From IMG/VR virus record IMGVR_UViG_3300033553_000795, positions 1-58,183 of that record: a stretch of 58,183 bases of DNA; one strand, 5' to 3'. The DNA is from a virus. The position numbers and the translations under genes are program-made. A model generated the notes under the pieces. The model saw nothing but the letters and a program-made list of their open reading frames with translations, was not told the origin of the DNA and did no database searches. The stretch's first letter is position 1; every line of letters begins with the position of its first letter. This document shows positions 1 through 8,024 of the stretch, piece by piece.

Positions 1-759
1 TTAAAAATTAGTGATGATCAACTCCTTTGCAGCTTTACCTTGCTTACCACCTACCGTATAAGTGATATCGACACTATCCATCGAAAGACCAGAAAAAACC
101 TGCCGCATCTCGGGAATATCGTTAACCGATATAATCATGCTGCCATTGATTGATTTGGCTAGATCAGCCATCCTTTCGTATTGGCTAAATGCAAAATTAA
201 CACCATAACCCTCAGTCCCCCAGTACGGCGGGTCTAAGTAAAATAAAGTGTGCGGCCTGTCATACTTGATAATACAGTCATCCCACGCCAAATGCTCAAT
301 GTACACGCGGGATAACCGCAAATGAGCGGCAGACAACTCCTCTTCAATCCGTAGTAAATTAAGCCTGGGCGCGGTAGTCGTAGCCGTACCAAATGTCTGA
401 CCGGATACCTTACCGCCAAACGCCATTTTTTGCAGATAGAAAAACCTTGCTGCCCTTTGTATGTCAGTCAACGTTTCAACATGCGTCAGCTTTAGCCACT
501 TATACATCTGACGACTGACCAGCGACCACTTGAATTGCCGGACAAACTCCTCTAAATGATTCTGCACCACCCGATACAGATTAACCAATTCGCCGTTGAT
601 ATCATTGATAACCTCAACGCGAACCGGTTCTTTAATGAAGAACAGCGCGGCCCCACCTGCAAACGGCTCAACATAACATCGATGCATAGGAAACATTGGC
701 AAGATGTATTTAGCCAAGCGCCGCTTGCCGCCTACCCAGGGAATAATTGGATTAGTCAT
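1..759 (-). CDS. DNA adenine N6-methyltransferase (D12/Dam class)
   Basis: 252 aa, complete. It should methylate adenine in DNA using S-adenosylmethionine. The N-terminal motif WVGGKRRL matches the AdoMet-binding motif I of D12-class enzymes, EPFAGGAALF follows at about residue 32, and the catalytic DPPYWG motif lies near residue 175. The start codon directly follows the com stop (TAA then ATG), with an AAAGAGG ribosome-binding site inside com, so translation is probably coupled. In Mu the gene at this position is mom. Here, as in FluMu-type prophages, a Dam-like enzyme takes its place, presumably protecting phage DNA from host restriction. The target sequence cannot be read from the protein. 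Family call is firm; the protective role is inferred from context. Confidence 0.93.
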   Translation of the reverse strand: MTNPIIPWVGGKRRLAKYILPMFPMHRCYVEPFAGGAALFFIKEPVRVEVINDINGELVNLYRVVQNHLEEFVRQFKWSLVSRQMYKWLKLTHVETLTDIQRAARFFYLQKMAFGGKVSGQTFGTATTTAPRLNLLRIEEELSAAHLRLSRVYIEHLAWDDCIIKYDRPHTLFYLDPPYWGTEGYGVNFAFSQYERMADLAKSINGSMIISVNDIPEMRQVFSGLSMDSVDITYTVGGKQGKAAKELIITNF

Positions 760-918
760 TTAAACCTCTTTATCGCTTGACGCTCTGGGCGTGCTGATGA
801 GAGGCTCTATGGCCTTCAGTTGATTCATTACCCCACATCGAGGGCACTTGATTGATAGCCAAATAAACTCAGCTTCAGCCAACTTCTTTCTGCAATGTCC
901 ACATCGCACTATTTCCAT
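760..918 (-). CDS. com: Com-like zinc-finger translational regulator
   Basis: 52 aa, read directly from the reverse strand. Two CxxC pairs (CGHC near residue 6 and CPRC near residue 25) are spaced as in Mu Com, and the segment IKCPRCGVMNQLKA resembles Mu Com around its second zinc knuckle. In Mu, Com binds mom mRNA and exposes its translation start. The adjacent downstream gene here is the methylase, so Com probably controls its translation. The gene follows gpG of element A after a 140-bp gap holding an imperfect inverted repeat. Start ATG at 918 has only a weak ribosome-binding site. The family call rests on the zinc pattern, the size and the neighbour. Confidence 0.85.
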   Translation of the reverse strand: MEIVRCGHCRKKLAEAEFIWLSIKCPRCGVMNQLKAIEPLISTPRASSDKEV

Positions 919-1058
919 TTTATCGAACTCGCGTGATAACCTAAGTCCGCTGTGTGCACAGCACGGTGCCTAGGCCAAACGCAGGCGCTTCCTGCTGAAG
1001 GTGGCCATTAATAGTGTTACAGCACCACTAATGGTCGCACCGTCTTTCTCTCAAATAT
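919..1058 (-). other. gpG-com intergenic region with inverted repeats
   Basis: No gene seen. It contains an imperfect inverted repeat (CCATTA at 1005-1010 with TAATGG at 1029-1034, some pairing in between) and a short perfect palindrome GCTGTG-TG-CACAGC at 949-962. Either could fold in mRNA or act as an operator ahead of com. No poly-U tract follows, so a classical terminator is not supported. Confidence 0.4.
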
Positions 1059-1508
1059 TCATAAATCCAAATGACGCTGAATAATACTGAGAATCTCTGC
1101 CTTATCCGCGTCAGAGATACCCAGATAAGGACGGCCAGGAATATCACCCCATAAATTGGGGAACTCCGCTTTAGTGCCGCCGAACTGCATCATTGCCGCC
1201 TGATCTTTATTACTGCCTATCAAAACGGCGAAATCACCATCTAGTTGATAACGGATAGTGTCCATCAATGAGCCAGTTACCCCAGTCAGCGGCCTATTGC
1301 CGGGTTTATGATCCAGCGTAACCTGACTATTAGCCGCCCAATGCTCGCCATCAGGCCCGGTTGTAGTCTCAAACCGACGTTTGGTTTGTTCCGTCACCTC
1401 CTCGCCGATGTCAACCAGCGCCGGGCGAATATTGCCCGTCCGCTCCAACAGTCGATGCAGCGCCGCCATCACCTCGGCATCATCAAAAACAATATCAATA
1501 TCAATCAT
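1059..1508 (-). CDS. G: Virion morphogenesis protein, Mu gpG / tail-completion family
   Basis: 149 aa. This is a Phage_tail_S/gpG-type protein that acts in head completion or head-tail joining. The family signature MMQFGGTKAEFP, followed by LWGDIPGRPYLGIS, is near residues 105-135. The start overlaps the end of MuF by 4 bp. A clear paralogue lies at 20104-20550 on the other strand, and both share MQFGGTKAEFP and the WGDIP.RP.LGIS block. This copy belongs to outer element A. Family call is strong. Confidence 0.9.
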   Translation of the reverse strand: MIDIDIVFDDAEVMAALHRLLERTGNIRPALVDIGEEVTEQTKRRFETTTGPDGEHWAANSQVTLDHKPGNRPLTGVTGSLMDTIRYQLDGDFAVLIGSNKDQAAMMQFGGTKAEFPNLWGDIPGRPYLGISDADKAEILSIIQRHLDL

Positions 1509-2272
1509 CGCCTTACCAAATCCGCCGATAATGCATCGGCAATCGGTTTAGGGTAGCGCGATAGATCCGGCTTGTAAGCCGATGCGCCAGGCGCGTAATC
1601 CCAGCCGTAATCAATGCCCTGTGGGATAGTGTGAACCTTGCCGTTGCGGTCGGTGTGCCTGTAAGTACCGTTATCCGGCGCGGCAATGCCTGGATATTCA
1701 TCAGCTGTTACCGCAGTGATCCGGCACCGACAGCCCCAGCCATTGGGCGTGAAATGAGTCGTCCACCACGGATCATCAAAACGCAGTACAGTACCCGACC
1801 ACGCCAGATGCAACGGGCGCGGATGCATTACCGTATCGTTGTGCAGATACTTCCAGTACGGTCTACTCTTTAATAGGTCAGGATCATGCAACTGCGCCCA
1901 GCGACCAGCGTTATAGCTGCTGCTCAAATTAGTTTGATAGATAACCCGGGTACGCCAGTCGCGCTCGCCGTTGTAGCTCCAGCCGTGTTTTTTAACGATA
2001 TCATCAAAGCGCTTGCGGAAGGCGTTGATGGTTTCGCCGTCTTGAATCGCGGCCAGCACCGCAGTAATTAAATCGGTCAACAACTCCGCCTTGGTTGCCC
2101 CGGCCACTACAAACGCCCGGTCATGCGCCGCTGTTAAAATATCATCCCAGAATTGGGTAGGCAGATTCAGCTTGTCCTTAAAAAAAGCAATCTGCTCGAC
2201 AAACGGCAAGGCAAAAACAGCCTGCATTGCCGCTGCATTTGCGGCGCTATCAAGTGGCGTTATCTCTGGCAT
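1505..2272 (-). CDS. F: MuF minor head protein (SPP1 gp7 family)
   Basis: 255 aa. Phage head morphogenesis protein of the Mu gpF/SPP1 gp7 family, a minor capsid component near the portal. The C-terminal half shows the typical MuF pattern: HNDTVMHPRPLH, then THFTPNGWGCRCRI with its CxC pair, at about residues 145-185. It ends soon after the MuF domain and carries no toxin-like extension, unlike the partial MuF at 18878-19753. The start ATG lies inside the 3' end of the upstream 49-aa gene, and the stop overlaps gpG. Full-length and probably the functional F of element A. Confidence 0.92.
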   Translation of the reverse strand: MPEITPLDSAANAAAMQAVFALPFVEQIAFFKDKLNLPTQFWDDILTAAHDRAFVVAGATKAELLTDLITAVLAAIQDGETINAFRKRFDDIVKKHGWSYNGERDWRTRVIYQTNLSSSYNAGRWAQLHDPDLLKSRPYWKYLHNDTVMHPRPLHLAWSGTVLRFDDPWWTTHFTPNGWGCRCRITAVTADEYPGIAAPDNGTYRHTDRNGKVHTIPQGIDYGWDYAPGASAYKPDLSRYPKPIADALSADLVRR

Positions 2273-2409
2273 TTAGGTACTACCCCACCTTTAAATGCAA
2301 TCCATACTGTCAGCATCGGCAGCACATTGATACAGACACGCCTGTTAAATATAGAGTAATGAGCACCAATCCAAAACGCACATGGATTGAATAAAACGCC
2401 AATTTTCAT
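2260..2409 (-). CDS. Small conserved-looking phage protein between portal and MuF
   Basis: 49 aa, found on the reverse strand between portal and MuF and overlapping the MuF start by 13 bp. It begins MKIGVLFNPCAFWIGAHYS and is hydrophobic and aromatic, with the pattern F.PC.FWIGAHYS....R.C.N.LP..TVWI..KGG. I recall small proteins of this pattern from other phages, but know no function for them. It fills a gap that would otherwise be empty in a tightly packed operon, and a moderate AAGG ribosome-binding site precedes it. Confidence 0.6.
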   Translation of the reverse strand: MKIGVLFNPCAFWIGAHYSIFNRRVCINVLPMLTVWIAFKGGVVPKCQR

Positions 2410-2410
2410 C

Positions 2411-4036
2411 TTAACGACCTTCACGTACATCAAACCGCCCGGCTAAATCCGCCGCAGCAAACGCCACACCCATCACTTTAGTCATTTTATCGGACGGCAA
2501 ATGACCATAGCCATTAACCAGCGCCGCTTGGAACGCTTCCAGGCTATCAGCATCATTTAGCATATTTTGAATGCTATCCAGCCAAGCTTTTAGCGGATCA
2601 GCAGCATTAGCGGCCAGAAGCGCCGTATGCGCATCTACAGAATCATCCAACTGGGCAGGATTATCCACCCGCCCAGGTTGGCTCTGGGTAGCGGCAGCTA
2701 TGTATTCTGAGGTCTTCGTAATTACACCGGCCAACCCAGTTGCAGCCTGACCGTCTTGCGCCGGAGCATTAGCACTACGCGATGGCTGCAAAATAGGCTC
2801 ATCATCTTCAGGCTCCGGTATTTTTAGTTTTAAATTGACATAACGCAATGGAATCCTGGCTCCTGCATTAGCCAACTTGGGCAACGCATCGGCATACAAC
2901 TGTAAATCGTCCGGCTCCTGAGTGTCGCTAACCCAGCTCGGACAACGATTATCCGCAAACAGCCCGTTCAGCATCGCCATCGGATAAACCAGATAACTAC
3001 TCAGCGTTTGATCCAACTGCGTCGCGTCATCGTCCCTAATATCCAGCCTGACCTCATTATGCACATCGCCCAGCGAGCGATTGCCGTTAGCGCCGGTCGA
3101 ACTGGTCAGCGTACCGCCCAAAATAGCCTTGGACTGGCTGGCCTCGCACCAATTGACCATCGCCATAAACGAATCGGCATTGCCCAAGGCCATCACCTGC
3201 TGCAACTCCAGCTGCATCGTGTCGGGAATAATCCCCGCCGCATTGTGGCCGATACTCAGCACCGTGCGCAGCAGATCGCGCTTTTCTTTATCAGAGGCCG
3301 TCGGCGAATATTTGCCCACCCGAATCGGCAAACCGTAAATTTCCAAAAACTCGGCCAGATCCCGCACCGAGTAATTTTTGTACAAATACGGCCAAGCCAG
3401 CGCCCGAAACAAACCGGATCTGGCGATATACCCAGCCCTGGACTTATGAAAATGCGGAATCCAGCCGAACGGTTGCAGCGGTACTCCATATACCGTACCG
3501 CTATCGCGTAAATGCAAGGTATTGCGTTGATCCGGCGGCGTAATAAACCAGGTCGGCGAACGGTGCTCGACCTGATTAGGAAACCACAACCCCGCCGCAG
3601 TACGCCCCCAGCCCAGCTCGATACACGAATAGCCGTGACCGATCGCATCCAGCGCATCCATACGCAAATTGCCGATATCGAGCTCATCGGTAATCAGATC
3701 CTGCAATAGTTTAGTGTGCTTTTTTTCAGTTGCCGAAGCATCGCGCGGCGGCCGTAGCTCCCAGTCCAGTTTTTTGACCGCCATTTCCCGCTTGCTCAAC
3801 TCAGCGCCGATATGCGTATCTTTCTCGCGCATATCCATAAACAGCTCCGCTTGGGCCTGCAAATTACCCTGCTCAGCTTCAATAAACAGCGAGGCCAGAC
3901 GTGCCGGAGTGAGTCCTTTAGACGGATGCTCGGCAAATTCGCGGTGCAATAGGGCCGACGTCGGCGAATCGGTCTGCCGCGCTTTAACGGCGGCCGGTGT
4001 CAGCTTCGATACCAGCCAATCTGTGATTAAACTCAT
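2411..4036 (-). CDS. Portal protein, Mu gp29 family (DUF935)
   Basis: 541 aa, in the usual DUF935 size range. It should form the dodecameric portal ring for DNA entry and head-tail connection. Recognisable stretches are DMREKDTHIGAELSKREMAV (about residues 68-87) and the SKAILGGTLTS motif with surrounding EVRLDIRDDDA (about 300-340). The start overlaps the large terminase stop by 1 bp, the normal gp28-gp29 order. It is the only portal gene in the window, so inner element B has none. Confidence 0.93.
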   Translation of the reverse strand: MSLITDWLVSKLTPAAVKARQTDSPTSALLHREFAEHPSKGLTPARLASLFIEAEQGNLQAQAELFMDMREKDTHIGAELSKREMAVKKLDWELRPPRDASATEKKHTKLLQDLITDELDIGNLRMDALDAIGHGYSCIELGWGRTAAGLWFPNQVEHRSPTWFITPPDQRNTLHLRDSGTVYGVPLQPFGWIPHFHKSRAGYIARSGLFRALAWPYLYKNYSVRDLAEFLEIYGLPIRVGKYSPTASDKEKRDLLRTVLSIGHNAAGIIPDTMQLELQQVMALGNADSFMAMVNWCEASQSKAILGGTLTSSTGANGNRSLGDVHNEVRLDIRDDDATQLDQTLSSYLVYPMAMLNGLFADNRCPSWVSDTQEPDDLQLYADALPKLANAGARIPLRYVNLKLKIPEPEDDEPILQPSRSANAPAQDGQAATGLAGVITKTSEYIAAATQSQPGRVDNPAQLDDSVDAHTALLAANAADPLKAWLDSIQNMLNDADSLEAFQAALVNGYGHLPSDKMTKVMGVAFAAADLAGRFDVREGR

Positions 4037-5475
4037 TACCAGGCCCCTTTTTGGCTAATATTCAAATCGTCTTTTCCCCAATACCTATCGTCTTTGCTGG
4101 GTATGGGCGTGTATTCAATCATCGACGCAGGCGTAGACGCCGCATGCACCCCCAGCGCCAGCGCCCAGAACCTGTCCGCGTGGCCGTTTTCAGACCGTTC
4201 CGCCGTAAACCTGACGTTCCCCGCAGCGGTCGCAACCTTAGTCACAGCGCGCAAATCAGCCCGGATAGCCGGTTTATAGGGGATGCGTATCTTCTTATCC
4301 TCCATGCGCCCGCGCACCGGATAAGCCAGTTCTTCTTTAATCCGATTGGTAAACGTCACCAGCTCCACGCGGTATTCACCGAACGCCCGCTGCGCATCAT
4401 CGCCCCAACCGATGCCCAGACCGGTATAGTCAACACAGGTACGCTCCATCAGCGCCATCACCGGCCACAACACCTTTTCCTGATCCGGCTTGGACATGTT
4501 TTGCAGCTCGATAATCTTGCGTGTGTACAGCACGTCGCCCAGCAGCTCAAACACCCACAGCACCGTTAAATCCTTTTTGCGGCCAATATCCAGCCCGGCG
4601 AACAGTTTCGCTCCGCGTCGCTTGGATTCTTCCAGATCGACTTCCCAAACCTCATGGCTGCCGTACTCGCAACCGGCAATCAGGTCGTATTCCAGGAACG
4701 CCGAACCATCATCGGCCGGATCGCACATGTATTCCTGGCGGAAACTTTCCTCATCGGCGCAACCGGACTTGATAAAATCGAAATACGCCGCCTCATCCAT
4801 AGCATGTACTTCATGCTCAGCAGGGAGTGACTTTTGCAGCTTGAATAAAAAGCCTTGGTCGAGCGCATCCTGCAAGGTCATCCGGTGCAGACTGATATTC
4901 TTGGGGTTGCCGTTCTCGCGGACTTCGCGGATCAGCTGATTGAAAAAATTATGACTGCCCCGATGGGTGGAAATCAGCTCCATAGAGCCGCCCCAGGTGA
5001 TACCCGGATAGGCGATGCTCCACAACTTGCGCGGATCGGGATGCAATGCAAACTCGTCCAGGATACGCCCGCCGCGCTTACCAGCCTGCGCGTCCGGATT
5101 ACTGGACATTGAATGGATGCGGCGGCCAGAGGCAAACTCCAGCACATAGGCCGTTAATTTGGTCTTCTCATCAATGACCCGCTCGCCCAGATCGGCGGCG
5201 GCGATGCTCATCACCTTCGCCCACATCTTGCAGTCTTCAATAAACAGCCGCGCTTGCAGATCGTCGCGGCTTGAGACCCATTGATCCCATTTACCGCCCG
5301 CCATCGAAGTACGCTCGTCAGCAGCATAAGCCGTAGACCAGCTGATACCGATTTGGCGGGCCTTTTCCATCAGTTTTAGCCGGGAGTTGTCCTTAATCCA
5401 GAGCTCCTGGCCAGCCAGGAAGATGCCGTCAGGATTAGGCGGGATAACCTTGGCGTTGCCGCGCTTAACACTCAT
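4036..5475 (-). CDS. Terminase large subunit, Mu gp28-like
   Basis: 479 aa. DNA-packaging motor: an ATPase domain at the N-terminus and a nuclease domain at the C-terminus. EKARQIGISWS near residue 37 is the usual terminase Walker A replacement. GRILDEFALH near residue 135 fits a Walker B/catalytic acid region. FAGLDIGRKKDLTVLWV near residue 290 fits the first acidic motif of the RNase H-like nuclease. It is the sole large terminase in the window. The short overlaps with the small terminase and portal genes indicate one packaging operon. Confidence 0.93.
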   Translation of the reverse strand: MSVKRGNAKVIPPNPDGIFLAGQELWIKDNSRLKLMEKARQIGISWSTAYAADERTSMAGGKWDQWVSSRDDLQARLFIEDCKMWAKVMSIAAADLGERVIDEKTKLTAYVLEFASGRRIHSMSSNPDAQAGKRGGRILDEFALHPDPRKLWSIAYPGITWGGSMELISTHRGSHNFFNQLIREVRENGNPKNISLHRMTLQDALDQGFLFKLQKSLPAEHEVHAMDEAAYFDFIKSGCADEESFRQEYMCDPADDGSAFLEYDLIAGCEYGSHEVWEVDLEESKRRGAKLFAGLDIGRKKDLTVLWVFELLGDVLYTRKIIELQNMSKPDQEKVLWPVMALMERTCVDYTGLGIGWGDDAQRAFGEYRVELVTFTNRIKEELAYPVRGRMEDKKIRIPYKPAIRADLRAVTKVATAAGNVRFTAERSENGHADRFWALALGVHAASTPASMIEYTPIPSKDDRYWGKDDLNISQKGAW

Positions 5476-6029
5476 GATACAGCTATACCCAGAGCTTCGC
5501 GGATGCGCAACACGCCTTGCTCGGATACACCTTCGGCTTTGGCCGCAGTCGTAGCCAAGCGCGCCGACTCTTCACGCTCCAGCTTGCGTATCTCCGCCTC
5601 AAACTCTCGCTTCCACTTGGCGCTGCCAATCGCCGACCGGTTTAAATCCGCAATAGCCCGCACCAGCTTTGGGATAGCCGCCATTCTGTCCGCTATCTCC
5701 AGTCCGTCAACCTCCTCAAACATGTCCATGATCTGATCCATGGCTACCATTTCGTTGGCTTCCATCAGGGCCGCTTTTTCATCGTCCGACGCACCGCGCA
5801 AGGCCTTGGCAATCTCCATGCGCTCACGGGCGCGAGCCATGGATTTTTCCATCTTGGCTTGCAAGTTCGAGCCATGCCGCCACACCGCCGTTTTGCTGAT
5901 TTGATAGCCCTGCTCCTGAAGCCAGCTTGTCAGACCGTCATAATCGCTAAATGCCTGATCGACCAAACGGGCATTTAATTGCTCGACTACCGCAGCGGGC
6001 AATAAGGCAATAGCCGGACGCGGTGCCAT
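5472..6029 (-). CDS. Terminase small subunit, Mu gp27-like (DUF3486)
   Basis: 185 aa from the ATG that overlaps the preceding stop (TAATG), the start I prefer over an upstream in-frame codon. It begins MAPRPAIALLPAAVVEQLN and has the helical AVWRHG...AKMEKSMARARE segment typical of DUF3486, followed by a charged coiled coil. It should recognise phage DNA and load the large terminase encoded next. Mu-type packaging initiates near the left phage end. Confidence 0.88.
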   Translation of the reverse strand: MAPRPAIALLPAAVVEQLNARLVDQAFSDYDGLTSWLQEQGYQISKTAVWRHGSNLQAKMEKSMARARERMEIAKALRGASDDEKAALMEANEMVAMDQIMDMFEEVDGLEIADRMAAIPKLVRAIADLNRSAIGSAKWKREFEAEIRKLEREESARLATTAAKAEGVSEQGVLRIREALGIAVS

Positions 6030-6325
6030 TAAATAGGCTCCGGCCGCGCAACGCCGGGAACCACTGACAGCCCCTGCTGAACATCGCCGCCTCGGGCGGT
6101 CAGCGTAGCCAGCCAAATGCCGTCCGGCTGCTTAGCAAGTACCAGCCCTTGCTCGTGCAGCCATTGCAGATCGGCGCGCACCAGGTCGGTAGAGGCGGCC
6201 TGGCCGCGACTGGACAAGGCCTTTTTTAAATCAACCTCATGCAACGTATAGGCATTCGCGGCATTCAACAGGCTCAATAGTGCCAGGCGGCGGTTGGCGA
6301 CAATCAGATCAGAGTAACTGCTCAT
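6029..6325 (-). CDS. Small winged-helix-like packaging-operon protein
   Basis: 98 aa. Helical N-terminus, then a segment resembling a winged helix (LHEVDLKKAL... VRADLQWLHEQGLVLAK... IWLATLTARG) and a C-terminal VVPGVARPEP tail. The gene at 6671-6994 has a similar layout and the similar tail VLPGIARP, so the two look like distant paralogues around the DUF2730 gene. The position matches genes of the Mu gp24-gp26 block. Function unknown; DNA binding is only inferred. Confidence 0.75.
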   Translation of the reverse strand: MSSYSDLIVANRRLALLSLLNAANAYTLHEVDLKKALSSRGQAASTDLVRADLQWLHEQGLVLAKQPDGIWLATLTARGGDVQQGLSVVPGVARPEPI

Positions 6326-6332
6326 GGGATAC

Positions 6333-6674
6333 CTACTTATTATTCATTAGATGATGATGGATCGTATTCAGCGTATTTCTGATCGCATGGAATTCGCCTT
6401 TCATTTCCTTGATCTCGCCGTTTAGCGTATCCAGCCGCTGATGCACGCGCTTGAAGTCATTATGATCGGGAGCATGTTTTACGTCCTGTTCCAGCCGCGT
6501 CAAGCGTTCCAATTGCCCATCCAGGCGATCATCAATGCTGTTCTCCAGAGTGGTAATGGTCGCACTGGTGATGCGCTGACGATTATTCAGCCAGCTCATA
6601 ATGCCTACAGCAGCAATCAGCAGCGTCTGAATCACGTCAAACCAGAATTTGGCTAATTCATATCCCGCGCTCAT
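6333..6674 (-). CDS. DUF2730 family membrane-anchored protein
   Basis: 113 aa. One N-terminal transmembrane segment (FDVIQTLLIAAVGIMSWL) is followed by a long charged coiled coil (residues 40-110), the layout of DUF2730 proteins found just upstream of terminase genes in Mu-like phages. Molecular role unknown. It overlaps the upstream gene by 4 bp. Confidence 0.82.
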   Translation of the reverse strand: MSAGYELAKFWFDVIQTLLIAAVGIMSWLNNRQRITSATITTLENSIDDRLDGQLERLTRLEQDVKHAPDHNDFKRVHQRLDTLNGEIKEMKGEFHAIRNTLNTIHHHLMNNK

Positions 6675-6994
6675 GCCGACAACGCCTGAACCGGGGACTT
6701 GATAGGCCGGGCAATACCCGGCAAAACATCCGTCGCATAATAAACAAAGCGCATGCCCTCATTGCGCATCATGCAAAACCAAGGGCCGGTAGACGACATA
6801 TCCAGCAGAATTAAACCGCCGCGCACCAGGTATTCCATGTTGCTGCGCACCTCATCTAAATCTGCATCCGGGTACTGAGATTTAATAACCGGCACGAGGG
6901 CGTTTTCATGGGTGCCGGACGGACAGGCGCTGCTGATCGTCAGCAGAATCAGCCAGCGGATAGTTTCGTTGCGTTGCGCTGAGCTTATCGTCAT
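6671..6994 (-). CDS. Small winged-helix-like protein, paralogue of 6029-6325
   Basis: 107 aa. Helical N-terminal half, then a VRSNMEYLVRGGLILLD segment, a GPWFCMM strand and the C-terminal VLPGIARP that is shared in form with the protein at 6029-6325. It overlaps the TraR-like gene and DUF2730 gene by 4 bp each, so it is translated within the lysis-packaging operon. Function unknown. Confidence 0.72.
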   Translation of the reverse strand: MTISSAQRNETIRWLILLTISSACPSGTHENALVPVIKSQYPDADLDEVRSNMEYLVRGGLILLDMSSTGPWFCMMRNEGMRFVYYATDVLPGIARPIKSPVQALSA

Positions 6995-7218
6995 TGCTTT
7001 TTCCTGATTTCATGTGTGAACTGGCAGTCTATGCAGCGGACGCAATTCGGTAATGCGCCCAGCCGGTCAGACGGTATATCAATACCGCAATCCAGACATT
7101 CGACAATGCCGTCGATGACCCATTGAGGCGGTAGGGCGTGATCGATCAGATGCTGGCGGATAGCCAGATCATTAGTAAATTGCGCCGTAGCGTTAGCGCG
7201 GTCGATATCGTCAGTCAT
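6991..7218 (-). CDS. TraR/DksA-family C4 zinc-finger protein
   Basis: 75 aa. The C-terminal half has the zinc finger ECLDCGIDIP...NCVRCIDCQ (C-x2-C-x17-C-x2-C), as in phage TraR-type DksA relatives, with a short helical N-terminus. Such proteins can bind the RNA polymerase secondary channel and adjust promoter choice. The late location matches the TraR gene of many Mu- and P2-like phages. Family call is firm; the transcriptional effect in this phage is inferred. Confidence 0.88.
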   Translation of the reverse strand: MTDDIDRANATAQFTNDLAIRQHLIDHALPPQWVIDGIVECLDCGIDIPSDRLGALPNCVRCIDCQFTHEIRKKQ

Positions 7219-7546
7219 CCGGAGAATCCCTTATCTGATGCGTACCGGTACCGCTCCCGGCGGTACTGGCACTTCCGCTATTTCTGGCAGTCGTTGATTT
7301 AATAATGACTTCGAGCTCTTCCGCATAGTGCCGCAGCAGCCGGTTGCGTGTAGCCAGCCGCTCATAAACAGCATCACTAACGCAGATCAGGTCGGTTGAC
7401 GGAATGGACGGCAGTACCGGTCGCGCCGGCAGCGGCAGCGCTTGCAGCATGATCCGTACCGGTTCCGGCGTCGTGCAGCCGGTCATCGCCAGACCAAGCG
7501 TTAGCAAAATCAGAGCGCTCAGCCAGATGTGTCGGGTTTGTAGCAT
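7211..7546 (-). CDS. Rz1-like outer-membrane lipoprotein (o-spanin)
   Basis: 111 aa. It begins with a lipoprotein signal ending in LAMTGC, a lipobox with the acylated Cys near residue 24, followed by a proline-rich stretch (LPLPARPVLPSIP) typical of Rz1. About half of the gene overlaps the Rz-like gene (7377-7754) in another frame, the classic nested Rz/Rz1 arrangement. With the inner-membrane partner it should fuse inner and outer membranes in the last step of lysis. Longer than lambda Rz1 because of a C-terminal extension of unknown use. Confidence 0.82.
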   Translation of the reverse strand: MLQTRHIWLSALILLTLGLAMTGCTTPEPVRIMLQALPLPARPVLPSIPSTDLICVSDAVYERLATRNRLLRHYAEELEVIIKSTTARNSGSASTAGSGTGTHQIRDSPDD

Positions 7547-7754
7547 CGAGTGTTTCCTTGCGGTGGGTTTCGTGGATAGTTTTCAGCGCCGTATCCAGCT
7601 GCTGGCGATTGTTATTGACAGACTCCGCAGCCTCGGCGCGCTGCTGTTGCAACGCGGCATGGTGTTGCTCGGCCTTGGCCTTGCCACGGTAGCCCAGCGC
7701 CACGATAATGGCAGCCAGCAATACAATCAGCCCGATACCCGTCAAAATCATCAT
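7377..7754 (-). CDS. Rz-like inner-membrane spanin (i-spanin)
   Basis: 125 aa. One N-terminal transmembrane helix (ILTGIGLIVLLAAIIVALGY) is followed by a periplasmic coiled coil rich in Q, A and E (AEQHHAALQQQRAEAAESV). This is the i-spanin layout. Its 3' half is nested with the Rz1-like gene, and its start overlaps the holin stop by 4 bp. The C-terminal low-complexity part (AASAAAAGATGTA) is a by-product of sharing DNA with the lipoprotein frame. The role in lysis is inferred from architecture and context. Confidence 0.8.
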   Translation of the reverse strand: MMILTGIGLIVLLAAIIVALGYRGKAKAEQHHAALQQQRAEAAESVNNNRQQLDTALKTIHETHRKETLDATNPTHLAERSDFANAWSGDDRLHDAGTGTDHAASAAAAGATGTAVHSVNRPDLR

Positions 7755-8023
7755 GACTCGCCTCGCGAGCAGCGAAAGCCGATCTTGTCGGTCGTCGCTA
7801 CCGTTAAATAACCATTAACAAAGCCGCCGATAATCGCAATGCCGGTCACCAACGTCAGTACATCATCAGCGGTTAAACCCAGCATCGACAGCAAGGGCGA
7901 CATCACCCCAGCAATAATCACCAAAGCATTAACCGCCTGCTGCCGGTTCTTCCAGATTGCCGGATTAGCCAGCGATTCGCCTGCCATCAACACCCGGCAT
8001 AACGATAAAATAAAAGCCATCAT
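7751..8023 (-). CDS. Putative holin
   Basis: 90 aa, starting at the ATG that follows the amidase stop by one base and is preceded by GGGGAG at good spacing. It shows an amphipathic N-terminus and about two hydrophobic stretches (VNALVIIAGVMSPLLSMLGL and VLTLVTGIAIIGGFVNGYL). Size, membrane topology and position between endolysin and spanins fit a holin that releases the amidase through the inner membrane. I did not recognise a specific holin family. Confidence 0.72.
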   Translation of the reverse strand: MMAFILSLCRVLMAGESLANPAIWKNRQQAVNALVIIAGVMSPLLSMLGLTADDVLTLVTGIAIIGGFVNGYLTVATTDKIGFRCSRGES

Positions 8024-8024
8024 G

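Noticed and set aside
949-962. Palindrome ahead of com as a fifth late promoter
   Set aside because: A GATAAA box does stand 23 bp away, but it touches the com ATG, leaving no room for a transcription start. The arm sequence differs from TCCGAAG.
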